Below are positions 17,778 through 25,981 of a DNA stretch of 34,646 nt, in pieces; within the stretch, counting starts at the first letter, position 1; each line of letters starts with the position of its first letter. The position numbers and the translations under genes are program-made. The stretch is taken from positions 1,386,955 through 1,421,600 of the forward strand of contig CP070780.1 of assembly GCA_020346285.1 (NCBI GenBank), in the 5' to 3' direction. Source of the stretch: Candidatus Omnitrophota bacterium. GTDB lineage: Bacteria; Omnitrophota; Gorgyraeia; JABMRN01; RBG-13-46-9. The notes below the pieces were generated by a model. It was not told where the DNA came from. It did no database searches and saw only the letters and a list, made by a program, of their open reading frames with translations.

Positions 17778-18755
17778 TTATTTCTTTTCTTTCTCCGCTT
17801 GCATTCCGAGATGTAGTCCCATATCCGCCAAAATCTTATTGATTTCGCTCAAAGATTTTTTACCGAAGTTTCTATATTTTAGCATCTCCACCTCGGGCTT
17901 CTTGACCAGGTCGCCGATGGTCTTGATTTTGGCTTCCCTCAAGCAGTTAGAGCTTCTTACGGAAAGCTCGAGTTCCGTTATGGGCATATTGAGCTTTTCC
18001 ATAACGTCTTTTTCTTCTTTGGATTCTTCCTCTTCGGTAATCTCCTCGGGGAGTTGTCCGAATTCTACAAAGATATCCAGGTGCCTTTGTAGTATGTTGG
18101 AGGCGTAGAGCATTGCTTCCTTCGGATCCATGCTGCCATTCGTCCAAATTTCTAAAATCAGCCTGTCGTAATCGGTTATTTGCCCGACGCGGGTGTTTTC
18201 AACGGCAAAATTAATGCGCTTTACGGGTGAAAACACGGAATCTATCGGTATTACACCGATGGCCTGGTTCTCCTTCTTGTTTTTTTCGGCCGGAACATAA
18301 CCCCTGCCCCGCGATACCTCTAATTCCATTTCGAGTTTTGCTTTCTTTGTCAATGTGGCGATATGCAAATCGGGATTCAAAATCTGGATAGTCTCGTCAA
18401 CCTTAAAATCTTTCGCTTTAACCTCTCCCTTTTTATCCACTTTAAGAAACATGGGTTTTGGCTTTTTGAAGTGCGATTTCAGGATGAGTTTTTTGATATT
18501 CAAGATAATTTGAGGCGTATCTTCTGCAACGTTTTTTATCGTAGAAAATTCGTGTGAGACGCCTGCGATTTTGACCGATGTTACCGCCGTGCCCTCTATG
18601 GATGAAATAAGCACGCGTCTCAGGGAATTTCCCACCGTCATTCCGTAACCGCGCTCAAAAGGTTCTGCTATAAATTTGCCGTAAGTTGGCGTGAAAGTTG
18701 ACTCTTCGCATACGAGCTTCTTCGGCATTTCAAAATTCCTGAGTTTAACCCCCAT
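17778..18755 (-). CDS. rpoA: DNA-directed RNA polymerase subunit alpha
   Basis: Alpha dimerises to start assembly of RNA polymerase and contacts promoter UP elements and activators through its C-terminal domain. The 325-residue length is normal. The start MGVKLRNFEMPKK is typical, and the strong Shine-Dalgarno GAGGAGG supports the ATG at 18755. The N-terminal domain shows PFERGYGMTVGNSLRRVLISS near 32-52. The C-terminal domain keeps ELSVRSSNCLREAKI and NFGKKSLSEI, which include the Arg and Asn that bind the DNA minor groove in E. coli. A short Glu-rich linker (EEITEEEESKEEKD) joins the domains. It sits between rpsD and rplQ. Confidence 0.98.
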   Translation of the reverse strand: MGVKLRNFEMPKKLVCEESTFTPTYGKFIAEPFERGYGMTVGNSLRRVLISSIEGTAVTSVKIAGVSHEFSTIKNVAEDTPQIILNIKKLILKSHFKKPKPMFLKVDKKGEVKAKDFKVDETIQILNPDLHIATLTKKAKLEMELEVSRGRGYVPAEKNKKENQAIGVIPIDSVFSPVKRINFAVENTRVGQITDYDRLILEIWTNGSMDPKEAMLYASNILQRHLDIFVEFGQLPEEITEEEESKEEKDVMEKLNMPITELELSVRSSNCLREAKIKTIGDLVKKPEVEMLKYRNFGKKSLSEINKILADMGLHLGMQAEKEKK

Positions 18756-18773
18756 TGAATTCCTCCTCGAATT

Positions 18774-19403
18774 TTATTTCGAATATAATTCTACAATTAA
18801 CTGTTCCTGTATCGAAAAATCTATGTCTTCTTTTTGCGGAAGGTTCGTAACAGCTCCTTTCAACAAAGTTCCCTTATCTCTCTGGAGCCTTTTGGGTATG
18901 GCCCGCTCTTTTAAATCTTTACGAATTTCGGATATCTTTTTGAGGATATTTTCTTTGCCCCTCATTTCAAGAACGTCGCCGACCTTTACCATGTACGACG
19001 GTATATTAACCTTCTTGTTGTTCACGTAGACATGGTTATGCCTGACCAGCTGCCGTGCTTGAGAGCGCGAGTATGCAAAACAGAGCCTGAAAATAACATT
19101 GTCGAGCCTTCTTTCCAGCATCTGGAGAAGTACGTGGCCTGTTATTCCCCTGGCCCTCTCGGCTAATTTAAAATATTTTCTAAACTGTCGTTCGAGTATC
19201 CCGTAGATTCTTTTGGCTTTCTGTTTTTCACCGAGTTGCAGGCCATAGTTGGATTCCTTGCGCCTTCGTTTTCCGTGCTGCCCGGGCCCGAAGGGCCTTT
19301 TCACTACCGGGCACTTTTCCGTGTTGCATTTAGCGCCTTTAAGAAATAATTTCTCGCCGTAAGCCCTGCAAAGCTTGCATTTTGCTTGTATCTGTCGTGC
19401 CAC
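18774..19403 (-). CDS. rpsD: 30S ribosomal protein S4, zinc-binding form
   Basis: S4 is a primary 16S rRNA binder that starts assembly of the 5' domain; in enterobacteria it is also the translational repressor of the alpha operon. The 209-residue protein has the S4 RNA-binding domain (about 98-160, RRLDNVIFRLCFAYSRSQARQ). Near the N-terminus lie Cys9, Cys12, Cys26 and Cys31, the zinc-binding form. It lies 21 bases after rpsK and 18 bases before rpoA. Whether it autoregulates here cannot be seen. Confidence 0.98.
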   Translation of the reverse strand: MARQIQAKCKLCRAYGEKLFLKGAKCNTEKCPVVKRPFGPGQHGKRRRKESNYGLQLGEKQKAKRIYGILERQFRKYFKLAERARGITGHVLLQMLERRLDNVIFRLCFAYSRSQARQLVRHNHVYVNNKKVNIPSYMVKVGDVLEMRGKENILKKISEIRKDLKERAIPKRLQRDKGTLLKGAVTNLPQKEDIDFSIQEQLIVELYSK

Positions 19404-19424
19404 TTATTTTACTCTCCTTCCAAA

Positions 19425-19814
19425 TCAAACCCGTCTTCGTTTTGGAGGCCTGCAACCGTTATGTGGAATGGGCGTAACGTCCCTTATTGCCTTTATTGAC
19501 AAACCGGCTTGTTGCAGGCTTCTGATAGCGCTTTCTCGTCCTGAACCAGGGCCTTTTACGAGTACCTCGAGTTCCCTTACCCCGAAATCCCTGGCCTTCC
19601 TGGCAGCGTTTTGCGCGGCTATTCCGGCGGCAAACGGGGTTGATTTCTTGGAGCCCGAGAAGCCCACCGTCCCTGTCGAAGACCAGCAGATAGTGTCACC
19701 CTTCGTATCCGTGATAGTGATAATCGTATTGTTGAATGACGCCAAGATATGGGCGATCCCCTTCGGGATATTTTTTGTAACTCTTTTTTTTGCCTTGGTT
19801 TTTGTCTTTTGCAT
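19425..19814 (-). CDS. rpsK: 30S ribosomal protein S11
   Basis: S11 sits on the platform of the small subunit near the mRNA exit. The 129-residue length is standard. Recognisable stretches are [36 protein letters not shown] and the C-terminal [19 protein letters not shown], which is near-invariant in the family. The N-terminus ([11 protein letters not shown]) is lysine-rich. One base separates it from the rpsM stop, so translation is probably coupled. Confidence 0.98.
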   Translation of the reverse strand: MQKTKTKAKKRVTKNIPKGIAHILASFNNTIITITDTKGDTICWSSTGTVGFSGSKKSTPFAAGIAAQNAARKARDFGVRELEVLVKGPGSGRESAIRSLQQAGLSIKAIRDVTPIPHNGCRPPKRRRV

Positions 19815-19815
19815 T

Positions 19816-20214
19816 TTATTCTACCTTTAGTGGTTGTTTTACCTTTTTCTCCCTTAAAACGCCTACGGTTTTACGCGGGCCCTTGCGAGTCCTCGCATTT
19901 GTGCGTGTCCTCTGCCCTCTTACGGGTAGCCCCCTCCTGTGCCTGAACCCCCTATGCGTTCCTGTTTCGATAAGACGTTTTATATTAGCGGAAACCTCCC
20001 GTCTTAAATCACCCTCGACCTTGCATTCCCGCTGTATCAGAGAGGTTATGCGCGAAACCTCTTCTTCTGACAGATTCTTGGCGCGCGTGTCGTGATTGAT
20101 GCCTGCCGCCTTCAGAATTTTATTCGATGTAGAGCGGCCGATACCAAGAATGTAAGTCAGGGCTATCTCTATCCTCTTTTCTTTCGGTATATCAACGCCT
20201 ATTATCCTCGGCAT
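19816..20214 (-). CDS. rpsM: 30S ribosomal protein S13
   Basis: S13 lies in the head of the 30S subunit and forms bridges to the 50S and contacts to P-site tRNA. I chose the ATG at 20214, giving 132 residues starting [22 protein letters not shown]. The frame is open further upstream to 20262, but that part overlaps rpmJ and is not S13-like, while AGGGAG sits in the right place before 20214. The helix-two-turn-helix region and the basic tail [26 protein letters not shown] are classic. The extra C-terminal residues ([12 protein letters not shown]) are slightly longer than usual. Confidence 0.97.
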   Translation of the reverse strand: MPRIIGVDIPKEKRIEIALTYILGIGRSTSNKILKAAGINHDTRAKNLSEEEVSRITSLIQRECKVEGDLRREVSANIKRLIETGTHRGFRHRRGLPVRGQRTRTNARTRKGPRKTVGVLREKKVKQPLKVE

Positions 20215-20225
20215 ATATTTCTCCC

Positions 20226-20339
20226 TTATCCTTGCTTCTGTTTGTGTTTCGGGTCCTTGCATATAACCCGCAACACGCCTTTTCTCCGGATAATCTTACA
20301 GTTAGAGCAGATTTTTTTTACACTCGAACGTACTTTCAA
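20226..20339 (-). CDS. rpmJ: 50S ribosomal protein L36, zinc-binding form, TTG start
   Basis: A 37-residue protein that fits L36 from end to end: [15 protein letters not shown], then [10 protein letters not shown] and PKHKQKQG. Zinc ligands are Cys11, Cys14, Cys27 and His32, the C+ form. The start codon is TTG, one base after the infA stop; GGAGGGG, inside the last codons of infA, lies 8 bases upstream as a strong Shine-Dalgarno. It holds the standard place between infA and rpsM. L36 helps fold the lower part of 23S rRNA near the L7/L12 stalk base. Confidence 0.95.
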   Translation of the reverse strand: MKVRSSVKKICSNCKIIRRKGVLRVICKDPKHKQKQG

Positions 20340-20340
20340 G

Positions 20341-20562
20341 CTATTTACCCCTCCGTATAATTCTACCCCTGGTAAGGTCGTAGGGCGAGAGCTCAACCGT
20401 TACCTTGTCCCCGGGTAATATTCTTATAAAATACATGCGCATCTTTCCGGAAACATGGGCCAGGACCTTGTGTTTATTCTCAAGCTCTACCCTGAACATG
20501 GCATTCGGCAGGGTTTCTAAAACCGTGCCTTCTACAATAATTCCTTCTTCTTTTGGGCTCAT
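20341..20562 (-). CDS. infA: Translation initiation factor IF-1
   Basis: IF-1 covers the A site of the 30S subunit during initiation and supports IF-2 and IF-3. The 73-residue single OB-fold protein keeps [45 protein letters not shown] and the TRGRI end. Its ATG overlaps the stop of map by four bases (ATGA), and its stop almost touches the rpmJ start, so translation of the three is probably coupled. Confidence 0.98.
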   Translation of the reverse strand: MSPKEEGIIVEGTVLETLPNAMFRVELENKHKVLAHVSGKMRMYFIRILPGDKVTVELSPYDLTRGRIIRRGK

Positions 20563-21302
20563 GTTATAATCTCGGGATTTTCCCCGTTAACAATAACGGT
20601 GTGCTCGAAATGGGCCGAAAGCCGGCCATCCTCTGTTACGGCTGTCCAGCCATCGTCTAATATTCTTACATTGCCTGTACCCGCGTTCACCATTGGCTCT
20701 ATCGCCAGCACCGCGCCGTCCTGGAGAAGGCATCCTTTGTGCGACTGGCAAAAATTCGGCACCTCGGGCGCCTCATGGATTTTCCTGCCTATGCCATGGC
20801 CGACAAACGCGCGTACGACATTGAACCCGTTTGATTCGACAAAGGATTGTATTGCCCTCGAGATATCCTTTACATAATTACCGCTTTTTGCCATTTCAAT
20901 GCCCCTGGTAAGCGCTTCTTCGGTTACAGAGATTAATCGTTCGGCTTCTTCGGAAGCCTTTCCAACCACAAATGTCTTGGCGCCGTCTGCGAAATAACCC
21001 TCGTATTCGGTCCCTACATCTACGCTTATAATATCCCCGTCTCTTAAAACCTCTTTCTCGCTCGGTATTCCGTGCACGACGACATTGTTTCGCGATGTAC
21101 ATATGCTGGCCGGGAACCCTTTATAGCCCTTGAATGCCGGCTTTGCCTTACGGGAGGCCATGAATTCATCTGCCTTTTGCTCAAGCGTTTTTGTATTTAC
21201 GCCTTCTTTTATTTCTTTAGATAACTGCTCCATACAATCCCTCAAAATAGAACCCGCTTTTCTGATAAGAATAAATTCTTCTTTTGACAAAGGTTTTTTC
21301 AT
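20559..21302 (-). CDS. map: Methionine aminopeptidase, type I
   Basis: Removes the initiator methionine from new proteins in the cytoplasm, using two metal ions. The 247-residue length is that of the short type Ia enzyme without an N-terminal SH3 or zinc extension. Metal and catalytic residues are visible in context: [26 protein letters not shown] (two Asp ligands), [15 protein letters not shown] (His), AIEPMV (Glu) and HFEHTV (His and the final Glu). It overlaps adk and infA by four bases at each end. The secY-adk-map-infA-rpmJ order is conserved in many bacteria. Confidence 0.98.
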   Translation of the reverse strand: MKKPLSKEEFILIRKAGSILRDCMEQLSKEIKEGVNTKTLEQKADEFMASRKAKPAFKGYKGFPASICTSRNNVVVHGIPSEKEVLRDGDIISVDVGTEYEGYFADGAKTFVVGKASEEAERLISVTEEALTRGIEMAKSGNYVKDISRAIQSFVESNGFNVVRAFVGHGIGRKIHEAPEVPNFCQSHKGCLLQDGAVLAIEPMVNAGTGNVRILDDGWTAVTEDGRLSAHFEHTVIVNGENPEIIT

Positions 21303-21964
21303 CCCGCGCCCCGGAGGCCTTCTTTCGCAAAAAGTTTTTTTATTTCTTCGAAGAGTTTCTCTACGTCGAAATCGCCGGAAACCTCTTTCAAGATACCTTT
21401 GTCCTCGTAGTAACCGATTAAGTATTTAGTTTCTTTTTTATATACCACCAGTCGGTTTTCAACGGTTTCCCTCTGGTCATCCTTGCGGTGAACAAGGGGG
21501 CCGTGACAGTAATCGCACGTTCCTTTTATTTTTGCCGGCATAGTCTCTATATGGAAGTTTGCGCCGCAGTTCGCGCAAACCCTCCTGCCGGAAAGCCGTT
21601 TAATTGAGACCTCGGGAGAAGTTTTAAAATACAGGACCATATCTATTTTTTTATCCTTTTTAGAAAGGGCCTGGTCAAATTGGTCGGCTTGCTTTTTGTT
21701 TCGCGGAAAGCCGTCTAATAAAAACCCGCAGTTGGCGTCTTTCTGAGAGATTCGTTCGGTCACTATGTTTATGACAATATTATCCGGTACGAGCTCGCCC
21801 TTATCCATATAGGCCTTGGCCTGCTTTCCGACCGGCGTTCCTTTCTTAACCGCTTCCCGCAGCATATCACCGGTAGAGATGTGTAAAAACCCATACTCCT
21901 GTGAAAGAACGCTTGCCTGTGTCCCCTTGCCGGCTCCCGGCGGACCGAGTAAAACGATATTCAA
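21299..21964 (-). CDS. adk: Adenylate kinase with zinc-type lid, TTG start
   Basis: Catalyses ATP + AMP to 2 ADP. The 221-residue long form begins MNIVLLGPPGAGKGTQ, with the Walker A at about 7-15, and continues with STGDMLR in the AMP-binding region and LLDGFPR. The lid carries two Cys pairs, CANC and CDYC (about residues 130-156), which bind zinc in Gram-positive and thermophile enzymes. The first codon is TTG; GGAAGGAG nine bases upstream, within the end of secY, and the canonical N-terminus support it. It overlaps map by four bases. Confidence 0.98.
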   Translation of the reverse strand: MNIVLLGPPGAGKGTQASVLSQEYGFLHISTGDMLREAVKKGTPVGKQAKAYMDKGELVPDNIVINIVTERISQKDANCGFLLDGFPRNKKQADQFDQALSKKDKKIDMVLYFKTSPEVSIKRLSGRRVCANCGANFHIETMPAKIKGTCDYCHGPLVHRKDDQRETVENRLVVYKKETKYLIGYYEDKGILKEVSGDFDVEKLFEEIKKLFAKEGLRGAG

Positions 21965-21969
21965 GCCCT

Positions 21970-23316
21970 CTATCTCCTTCCCCTGATGCGGCCTTTTTTC
22001 ATAAAACCTTCGTAGTGCCTGACGAGAAGATGGGACTCTATTTGCCTCATCGTATCCAGCATAACGCCGACTATAATAAGAAGTCCCGTCCCTCCAAAAA
22101 AGCTTGCCACCAGGTAGGGAATTTTAAGCGCCCCTGAAATAATACTGGGAAGAACCGCGATTATAGCTAAAAATACCGCTCCCGGCAGTGTAATGCGTGT
22201 CATGATAAAATCCAGGTATTCGGCCGTCTGCCTTCCCGGCCTGATACCGGGAACGAACCCTCCGAACCTTTTCATATTATTTGAAATATCGAGAGGGTTA
22301 AATGTTATCGCGGTATAAAAATAACAAAAGAATATGATTAACAGAGAATATATGACATTGTACACAAGGGTCTGCCTTGTAAGCACGCCCGCAACATTTT
22401 GTATGGCCTGGCTCGGTATGAGCCCTGCTATGGTGGCGGGAAAAAGGATTATACTCTGGGCAAAGATGATGGGAATAACCCCTGCCTGATTAACCCGGAG
22501 GGGTATATATGTACTCTGGCCACCGTAAATCTTCCGTCCAATAACTCTTTTGGCGTATTGGATAGGAATCTTTCTCTGGCCCTGCGTAATCGCCACTACA
22601 GCCACAACCACGCCTATAAGCATAGCTGCCATAAAAATAAGGGTAAAAGGGTCTATCTGCGATCTCTCGGGAGAAAAGGGGCTTACTAACTGCACAAGCT
22701 GATATATGGCTGCCGGAATTCTCGAGACAATTCCCGCTGTGATAATAAGGGATATGCCGTTACCTATGCCGTATTCCTGTATTTGTTCGCCAAGCCACAT
22801 TATAAAGGCTGTACCGCTTGTCAATGTAATTACCGTAAGGACCCTGAACGGCCAACCCGGGAATTGCACGATTTGCATTCCCTGGAATCTGGCAGGGTTT
22901 TCTAACCACAACGCTATGAAAAATGACTGTATTATAGCCAGAACTACCGTGCCGAAGCGCGTGTATTGAATAATTTTTTTTCGCCCTTCTTCCCCCTCTT
23001 TCGACAATCTTTCAAGATACGGAACGACCGCCGTAAGAAGTTGGAGTATGATCGAGGCGGATATATAGGGCATAATGCCTAATGCGAAAATCGTCAATCT
23101 CTGAATGGCGCCTCCCGAGAACATATTTATCATTCCGAAGAGCGTCCCCCCTTGAGTCTTGGCCATATTTTCGAAGAACATCGCGAGTTTCGCTCCGTCA
23201 ATCCCGGGCGTAGGTATAAACGCGCCTATCCTGTAAACCGCGATTAAGGCGGCTGTTATCAGGATCTTACGCTTTAAATCCGGAATTTTAAATAAATTTG
23301 CGAATGTCCCTAACAA
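21970..23316 (-). CDS. secY: Protein translocase channel subunit SecY
   Basis: Forms the membrane pore of the Sec translocon with SecE and SecG; the export signal at the N-terminus of the giant protein downstream would use it. The 448 residues hold ten hydrophobic segments. Recognisable stretches are PDLKRKILITAALIAVYRIGAFIPTPGID at the N-terminus, GGAIQRLTIFALGIMPYISASIILQLL (plug and TM2 region), the QEYGIGNGISLI motif and the late cytoplasmic loop with FGGFVPGIRPG. It follows rplO by 10 bases, as in most spc operons. Confidence 0.98.
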   Translation of the reverse strand: MLGTFANLFKIPDLKRKILITAALIAVYRIGAFIPTPGIDGAKLAMFFENMAKTQGGTLFGMINMFSGGAIQRLTIFALGIMPYISASIILQLLTAVVPYLERLSKEGEEGRKKIIQYTRFGTVVLAIIQSFFIALWLENPARFQGMQIVQFPGWPFRVLTVITLTSGTAFIMWLGEQIQEYGIGNGISLIITAGIVSRIPAAIYQLVQLVSPFSPERSQIDPFTLIFMAAMLIGVVVAVVAITQGQRKIPIQYAKRVIGRKIYGGQSTYIPLRVNQAGVIPIIFAQSIILFPATIAGLIPSQAIQNVAGVLTRQTLVYNVIYSLLIIFFCYFYTAITFNPLDISNNMKRFGGFVPGIRPGRQTAEYLDFIMTRITLPGAVFLAIIAVLPSIISGALKIPYLVASFFGGTGLLIIVGVMLDTMRQIESHLLVRHYEGFMKKGRIRGRR

Positions 23317-23326
23317 TTTTAAATCC

Positions 23327-23773
23327 TCACTTATTTGCGGTCTCTATTTTCCCGCCGGCATCCAGAATTTTCTTCTTTGCCTCTTTAGAAAACGCATCGG
23401 CAGAAACAGCCAGGGATTTGGTAAGTTTGCCGTCCCCCAGAATTTTTACCGGGCAACTCGAGTTTTTAATAATACCCGCTTTTTTCATGGCAACTTTGTC
23501 GACGGGTGAATCCTTCCTGAAATGATTGAGTTTTTCCACGTTTACAACCTGGTAGACCTTTTTTATTACCCTTGTAAATCCCCGTTTTGGAAGCCTTCTT
23601 ACAAGAGACATCTGGCCGCCTTCAAACCCAAGCCGGAGCGATGATCCTTTTCGCGATTTCTGGCCTTTTGCGCCGCGACCCGATGTTTTTCCATGGCCGG
23701 AACCGGAACCTCTCCCCACTCGTCTGTGCGCTCTATTCGCGCCTTTAGGCCTTGGTATATCGTGTATCTTCAT
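23327..23773 (-). CDS. rplO: 50S ribosomal protein L15
   Basis: L15 is a late-assembly large-subunit protein with a long basic N-terminal tail reaching into 23S rRNA. The 148-residue length is standard. Diagnostic parts are RRVGRGSGSGHGKTSGRGAKGQKSR (about 18-42), GFEGGQMSLVRRLPKRGF and the C-terminal domain ending KKKILDAGGKIE. rpmD, which normally lies between rpsE and rplO, is absent here; only 10 bases separate them. The Shine-Dalgarno is weak and far (AGGAAGG about 15 bases upstream). Confidence 0.98.
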   Translation of the reverse strand: MKIHDIPRPKGANRAHRRVGRGSGSGHGKTSGRGAKGQKSRKGSSLRLGFEGGQMSLVRRLPKRGFTRVIKKVYQVVNVEKLNHFRKDSPVDKVAMKKAGIIKNSSCPVKILGDGKLTKSLAVSADAFSKEAKKKILDAGGKIETANK

Positions 23774-23783
23774 TTTTATTTTA

Positions 23784-24275
23784 TTATACCTTCCTGTAAA
23801 GCCTTAATTCCCGTAACGCCATAAGCGTAGCTTTCATGACATTTATAGGATTTCGCGAGCCGAGGCATTTCGTGAGTATGTCTTTTATGCCGAATGCTTC
23901 GCATATAGCGCGCACCGCCCCTCCCGCTATTACGCCCGTTCCGGGGCTGGCGGGTTTAAGTAATACCTTTCCGGCCTTAAACTTGCCGATGACCTCGTGC
24001 GGTATAGATGTTTCCTTCATTTGAATGCTCACAAACGATTTCTTTGCATGATTTAACGCCTTGCTTATAGCTGCGGAGATTTCGTTAGCCTTCCCGAAGC
24101 CTATACCCGCCATTCCTTTTCCGTTGCCGGCCACTACCACTACATTAAAGGAAAATCTCCTACCGCCTTTGACAACCTTGGCCACCCTTCTGATACTGAC
24201 CACTTTTTCTGTTAAAGTTTCTTGCTCTTCCTGAAATTTGTTTTCTTTTTTTCGTGTTTTAGCTATGCGGCTCAT
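23784..24275 (-). CDS. rpsE: 30S ribosomal protein S5
   Basis: S5 helps shape the mRNA entry tunnel and affects decoding accuracy. The 163 residues show the double-stranded RNA-binding-like domain ([22 protein letters not shown], about 22-43) and the C-terminal domain with [23 protein letters not shown] and [16 protein letters not shown]. The start ATG overlaps the rplR stop by four bases (ATGA), a standard coupling in this operon. Confidence 0.98.
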   Translation of the reverse strand: MSRIAKTRKKENKFQEEQETLTEKVVSIRRVAKVVKGGRRFSFNVVVVAGNGKGMAGIGFGKANEISAAISKALNHAKKSFVSIQMKETSIPHEVIGKFKAGKVLLKPASPGTGVIAGGAVRAICEAFGIKDILTKCLGSRNPINVMKATLMALRELRLYRKV

Positions 24276-24640
24276 TTTTTACCCTCAAAAACCAACCCAT
24301 TTTTTCTGGCACCTTCGGCAAACGCTTTTACGCGGCCATGATAGAGATAACCTGCTCTATCAAAGACTATTTTGTTAAAACCTTTTTCCTTTGCCCGCTT
24401 GGCAAATGCCTCTCCCAGAGAAGCAGCCGCTTTTACATTGCCTCCGTAGGCAACTTTAGTTTTCAAAGCGCCCGTATTCGTAGAAAATGAAAACAGCGTA
24501 TGCCCCTTCATATCGTCAATTAACTGGGCGTATAGATTTTTACCGCTTCTAAAAACGCAGAGCCGCGGCTTATCCTTGGTGCCGGTGACTTTTTTTCTTA
24601 TAATTTTATGTCTTTTTATTCTACCTTTTATTTTTTTCAT
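24272..24640 (-). CDS. rplR: 50S ribosomal protein L18
   Basis: L18 carries 5S rRNA into the central protuberance together with L5. The 122 residues match the family: basic N-terminus ([19 protein letters not shown]), then [19 protein letters not shown] near 26-44 and the closing [23 protein letters not shown]. It lies 2 bases after rplF and overlaps rpsE by four bases. Confidence 0.98.
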   Translation of the reverse strand: MKKIKGRIKRHKIIRKKVTGTKDKPRLCVFRSGKNLYAQLIDDMKGHTLFSFSTNTGALKTKVAYGGNVKAAASLGEAFAKRAKEKGFNKIVFDRAGYLYHGRVKAFAEGARKNGLVFEGKK

Positions 24641-24642
24641 AT

Positions 24643-25182
24643 TTATTTTACAACCGTTTTTCCGGCTTTATGCCTTACATACTCGCCCAAATATCTAATG
24701 CCCTTGCCCTTATATGGCTCGGGTTTAAAATAGTCTCTTATTTCGGCGGCCGTCTCGCCTACCTTAACTTTGTCTATACCCGTTATGCTTATCTTTGTAG
24801 GTTTAGCTGTTTTTATAGTTATGCCTTCGGGGATCGCATACCGCACGGCGTGGGAAAAGCCAACGTTTATTTGTAATATATTTCCCTGGACAGCAGCCTT
24901 AAAACCAACGCCTTTTATCTCCAATTCCTTTGCATACCCGTCGGTAACGCCTTTGATAAGATTAGATATAATACTTCTTGTCAGCCCGTGAAGAGAAAGT
25001 TCTTTCTTCAGAGATGAAGACCTTCCGACAATAAGCTTGTTTTCCTTCAAGGACACCGACAATCCGCCCGGAACCGTATATTCCAGTTTTCCTTTTGGGC
25101 CTTCGACGGTGATGTTATTACCCTTTATATCTACCTTTACATTATTCGGTATATCTATGGGTTTTTTGCCAACGCGCGACAT
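24643..25182 (-). CDS. rplF: 50S ribosomal protein L6
   Basis: L6 lies near the sarcin-ricin loop at the factor-binding site of the 50S subunit. The 179 residues form the usual two related domains. Clear marks are MSRVGKKPIDIPNNVKV, VEGPKGKLEY, then the C-terminal EPYKGKGIRYLGEYVRHKAGKT. GAGGTG upstream of the ATG at 25182 is a good Shine-Dalgarno, located at the end of the hairpin element in the rpsH-rplF spacer. Confidence 0.98.
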   Translation of the reverse strand: MSRVGKKPIDIPNNVKVDIKGNNITVEGPKGKLEYTVPGGLSVSLKENKLIVGRSSSLKKELSLHGLTRSIISNLIKGVTDGYAKELEIKGVGFKAAVQGNILQINVGFSHAVRYAIPEGITIKTAKPTKISITGIDKVKVGETAAEIRDYFKPEPYKGKGIRYLGEYVRHKAGKTVVK

Positions 25183-25196
25183 CGTCTTTCACCTCA

Positions 25197-25288
25197 TTTG
25201 AGATCCCTCGGGCACTTCATGCCCTCGGGATAAATTCGCGCCTATGACTTACGTCAACCACTGTGGTTGACGTAAGTCATGCGCTCAT
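25197..25288 (-). repeat. Double-hairpin spacer element, copy A (rpsH-rplF)
   Basis: The spacer begins directly after the rpsH stop. Its first hairpin is an almost perfect 37-base palindrome (25244-25280, 18-base arms around one central base). The second (25203-25231) has 5+5 base pairs split by a symmetric two-base internal loop that reads GA/GA on the transcribed strand, with a five-base loop. The same element, with changed but still pairing stems, lies at 25707-25795 on the other side of rpsH. Such spacers are unusual in an operon where neighbours mostly overlap. Confidence 0.85.
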
Positions 25289-25687
25289 TTACCAAACCTC
25301 GCAGATAATTTCTCCGCCGAGATTCTCTTTTTTTGCTTCTTTATCCGTCATAATGCCTTGCGGGGTCGAAATCAAGGCTATGCCTATTCCACCGTAAACA
25401 TCTTTGATTTCTTTACTCTTTACGTAAATTCTTAAGCCGGGTTTTGAAATTTTTTTAAGGCCCGTCAAAGCGGTTTCATTATTCTTGCCGTATTTAAGGT
25501 ATACCTTCAGTATTCCCTGTTTTTTATCGTCGACAGTTTTGCAATTTGAAATAAAGCCTTCCCGTTTCAAAATTTCCAAAATGCTTTCGTTTATCTTTGA
25601 ACGCTTAACTAAAACATCATCCTTATGAGCCATGACTCCGTTCCGAAGAACTGCGAGCATATCCGCTATCGGGTCAGTTACCGGCAT
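25289..25687 (-). CDS. rpsH: 30S ribosomal protein S8
   Basis: S8 binds the central domain of 16S rRNA; in E. coli it also represses translation of the spc operon by binding its mRNA. The 132-residue protein starts MPVTDPIADMLAVLRNG, typical, and ends with the signature STPQGIMTDKEAKKENLGGEIICEVW (about 107-132). It is the only gene here flanked on both sides by copies of the same double-hairpin element. Whether S8 binds these elements is an open idea, not a finding. Confidence 0.98.
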   Translation of the reverse strand: MPVTDPIADMLAVLRNGVMAHKDDVLVKRSKINESILEILKREGFISNCKTVDDKKQGILKVYLKYGKNNETALTGLKKISKPGLRIYVKSKEIKDVYGGIGIALISTPQGIMTDKEAKKENLGGEIICEVW

Positions 25688-25706
25688 TTTTATTTTTCCT
25701 TTACGT

Positions 25707-25795
25707 TTTTGATATCCCTCGGATACTTTATATCCTCGGGAGAATTCGGCTTTATGACTTACGTCGGCTATCGCCTCCGTAAGTCATGGCCTCAT
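25707..25795 (-). repeat. Double-hairpin spacer element, copy B (rpsN-rpsH)
   Basis: This copy starts directly after the rpsN stop. The first hairpin keeps the 10-base arms of copy A (25754-25763 and 25778-25787) but has a different interior with GGC/GCC arms and a GA/GA internal loop on the transcribed strand. The second hairpin (25715-25741) keeps the GA/GA internal loop and a similar five-base loop, while the inner stem has changed from GGGCA/TGCCC in copy A to GGATA/TATCC here. Paired changes with kept structure argue for a functional or mobile RNA/DNA hairpin. Confidence 0.85.
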
Positions 25796-25981
25796 TCACC
25801 AGCTTGCCTTTACGACGCCTGGTATCTCTCCTTTTGAGGCAAGCTCTCTGAAGCATATACGGCAAAGCGTAAATCTTCGCATGTAACCGCGCCTTCGGCC
25901 ACAAAGCTTGCAACGATGGTATCCTCTAACTTTAAATTTTGGTTTTCTTTTAACTTTTTCAATCAGGCACTTTTTCGCCAT
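25796..25981 (-). CDS. rpsN: 30S ribosomal protein S14, zinc-binding short form
   Basis: S14 lies in the head of the 30S subunit. This is the 61-residue zinc type (S14Z): Cys24, Cys27, Cys40 and Cys43 form the zinc ribbon, and the end [12 protein letters not shown] is characteristic. It abuts rplE with no spacer. The longer zinc-free S14 is not seen in the window. Confidence 0.98.
   Translation of the reverse strand: MAKKCLIEKVKRKPKFKVRGYHRCKLCGRRRGYMRRFTLCRICFRELASKGEIPGVVKASW

Noticed and set aside
20215-20262. N-terminal extension of S13 to an upstream ATG
   Set aside because: The extra 16 codons overlap rpmJ and bear no S13 likeness; the internal ATG has its own Shine-Dalgarno and the standard S13 start.
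21298-21302. Frameshift signals at four-base overlaps (ATGA) in map/adk, infA/map, rpsE/rplR, rplW/rplD and rplC/rpsJ
   Set aside because: Each gene on both sides is full length in its own frame; these are ordinary translational coupling overlaps.
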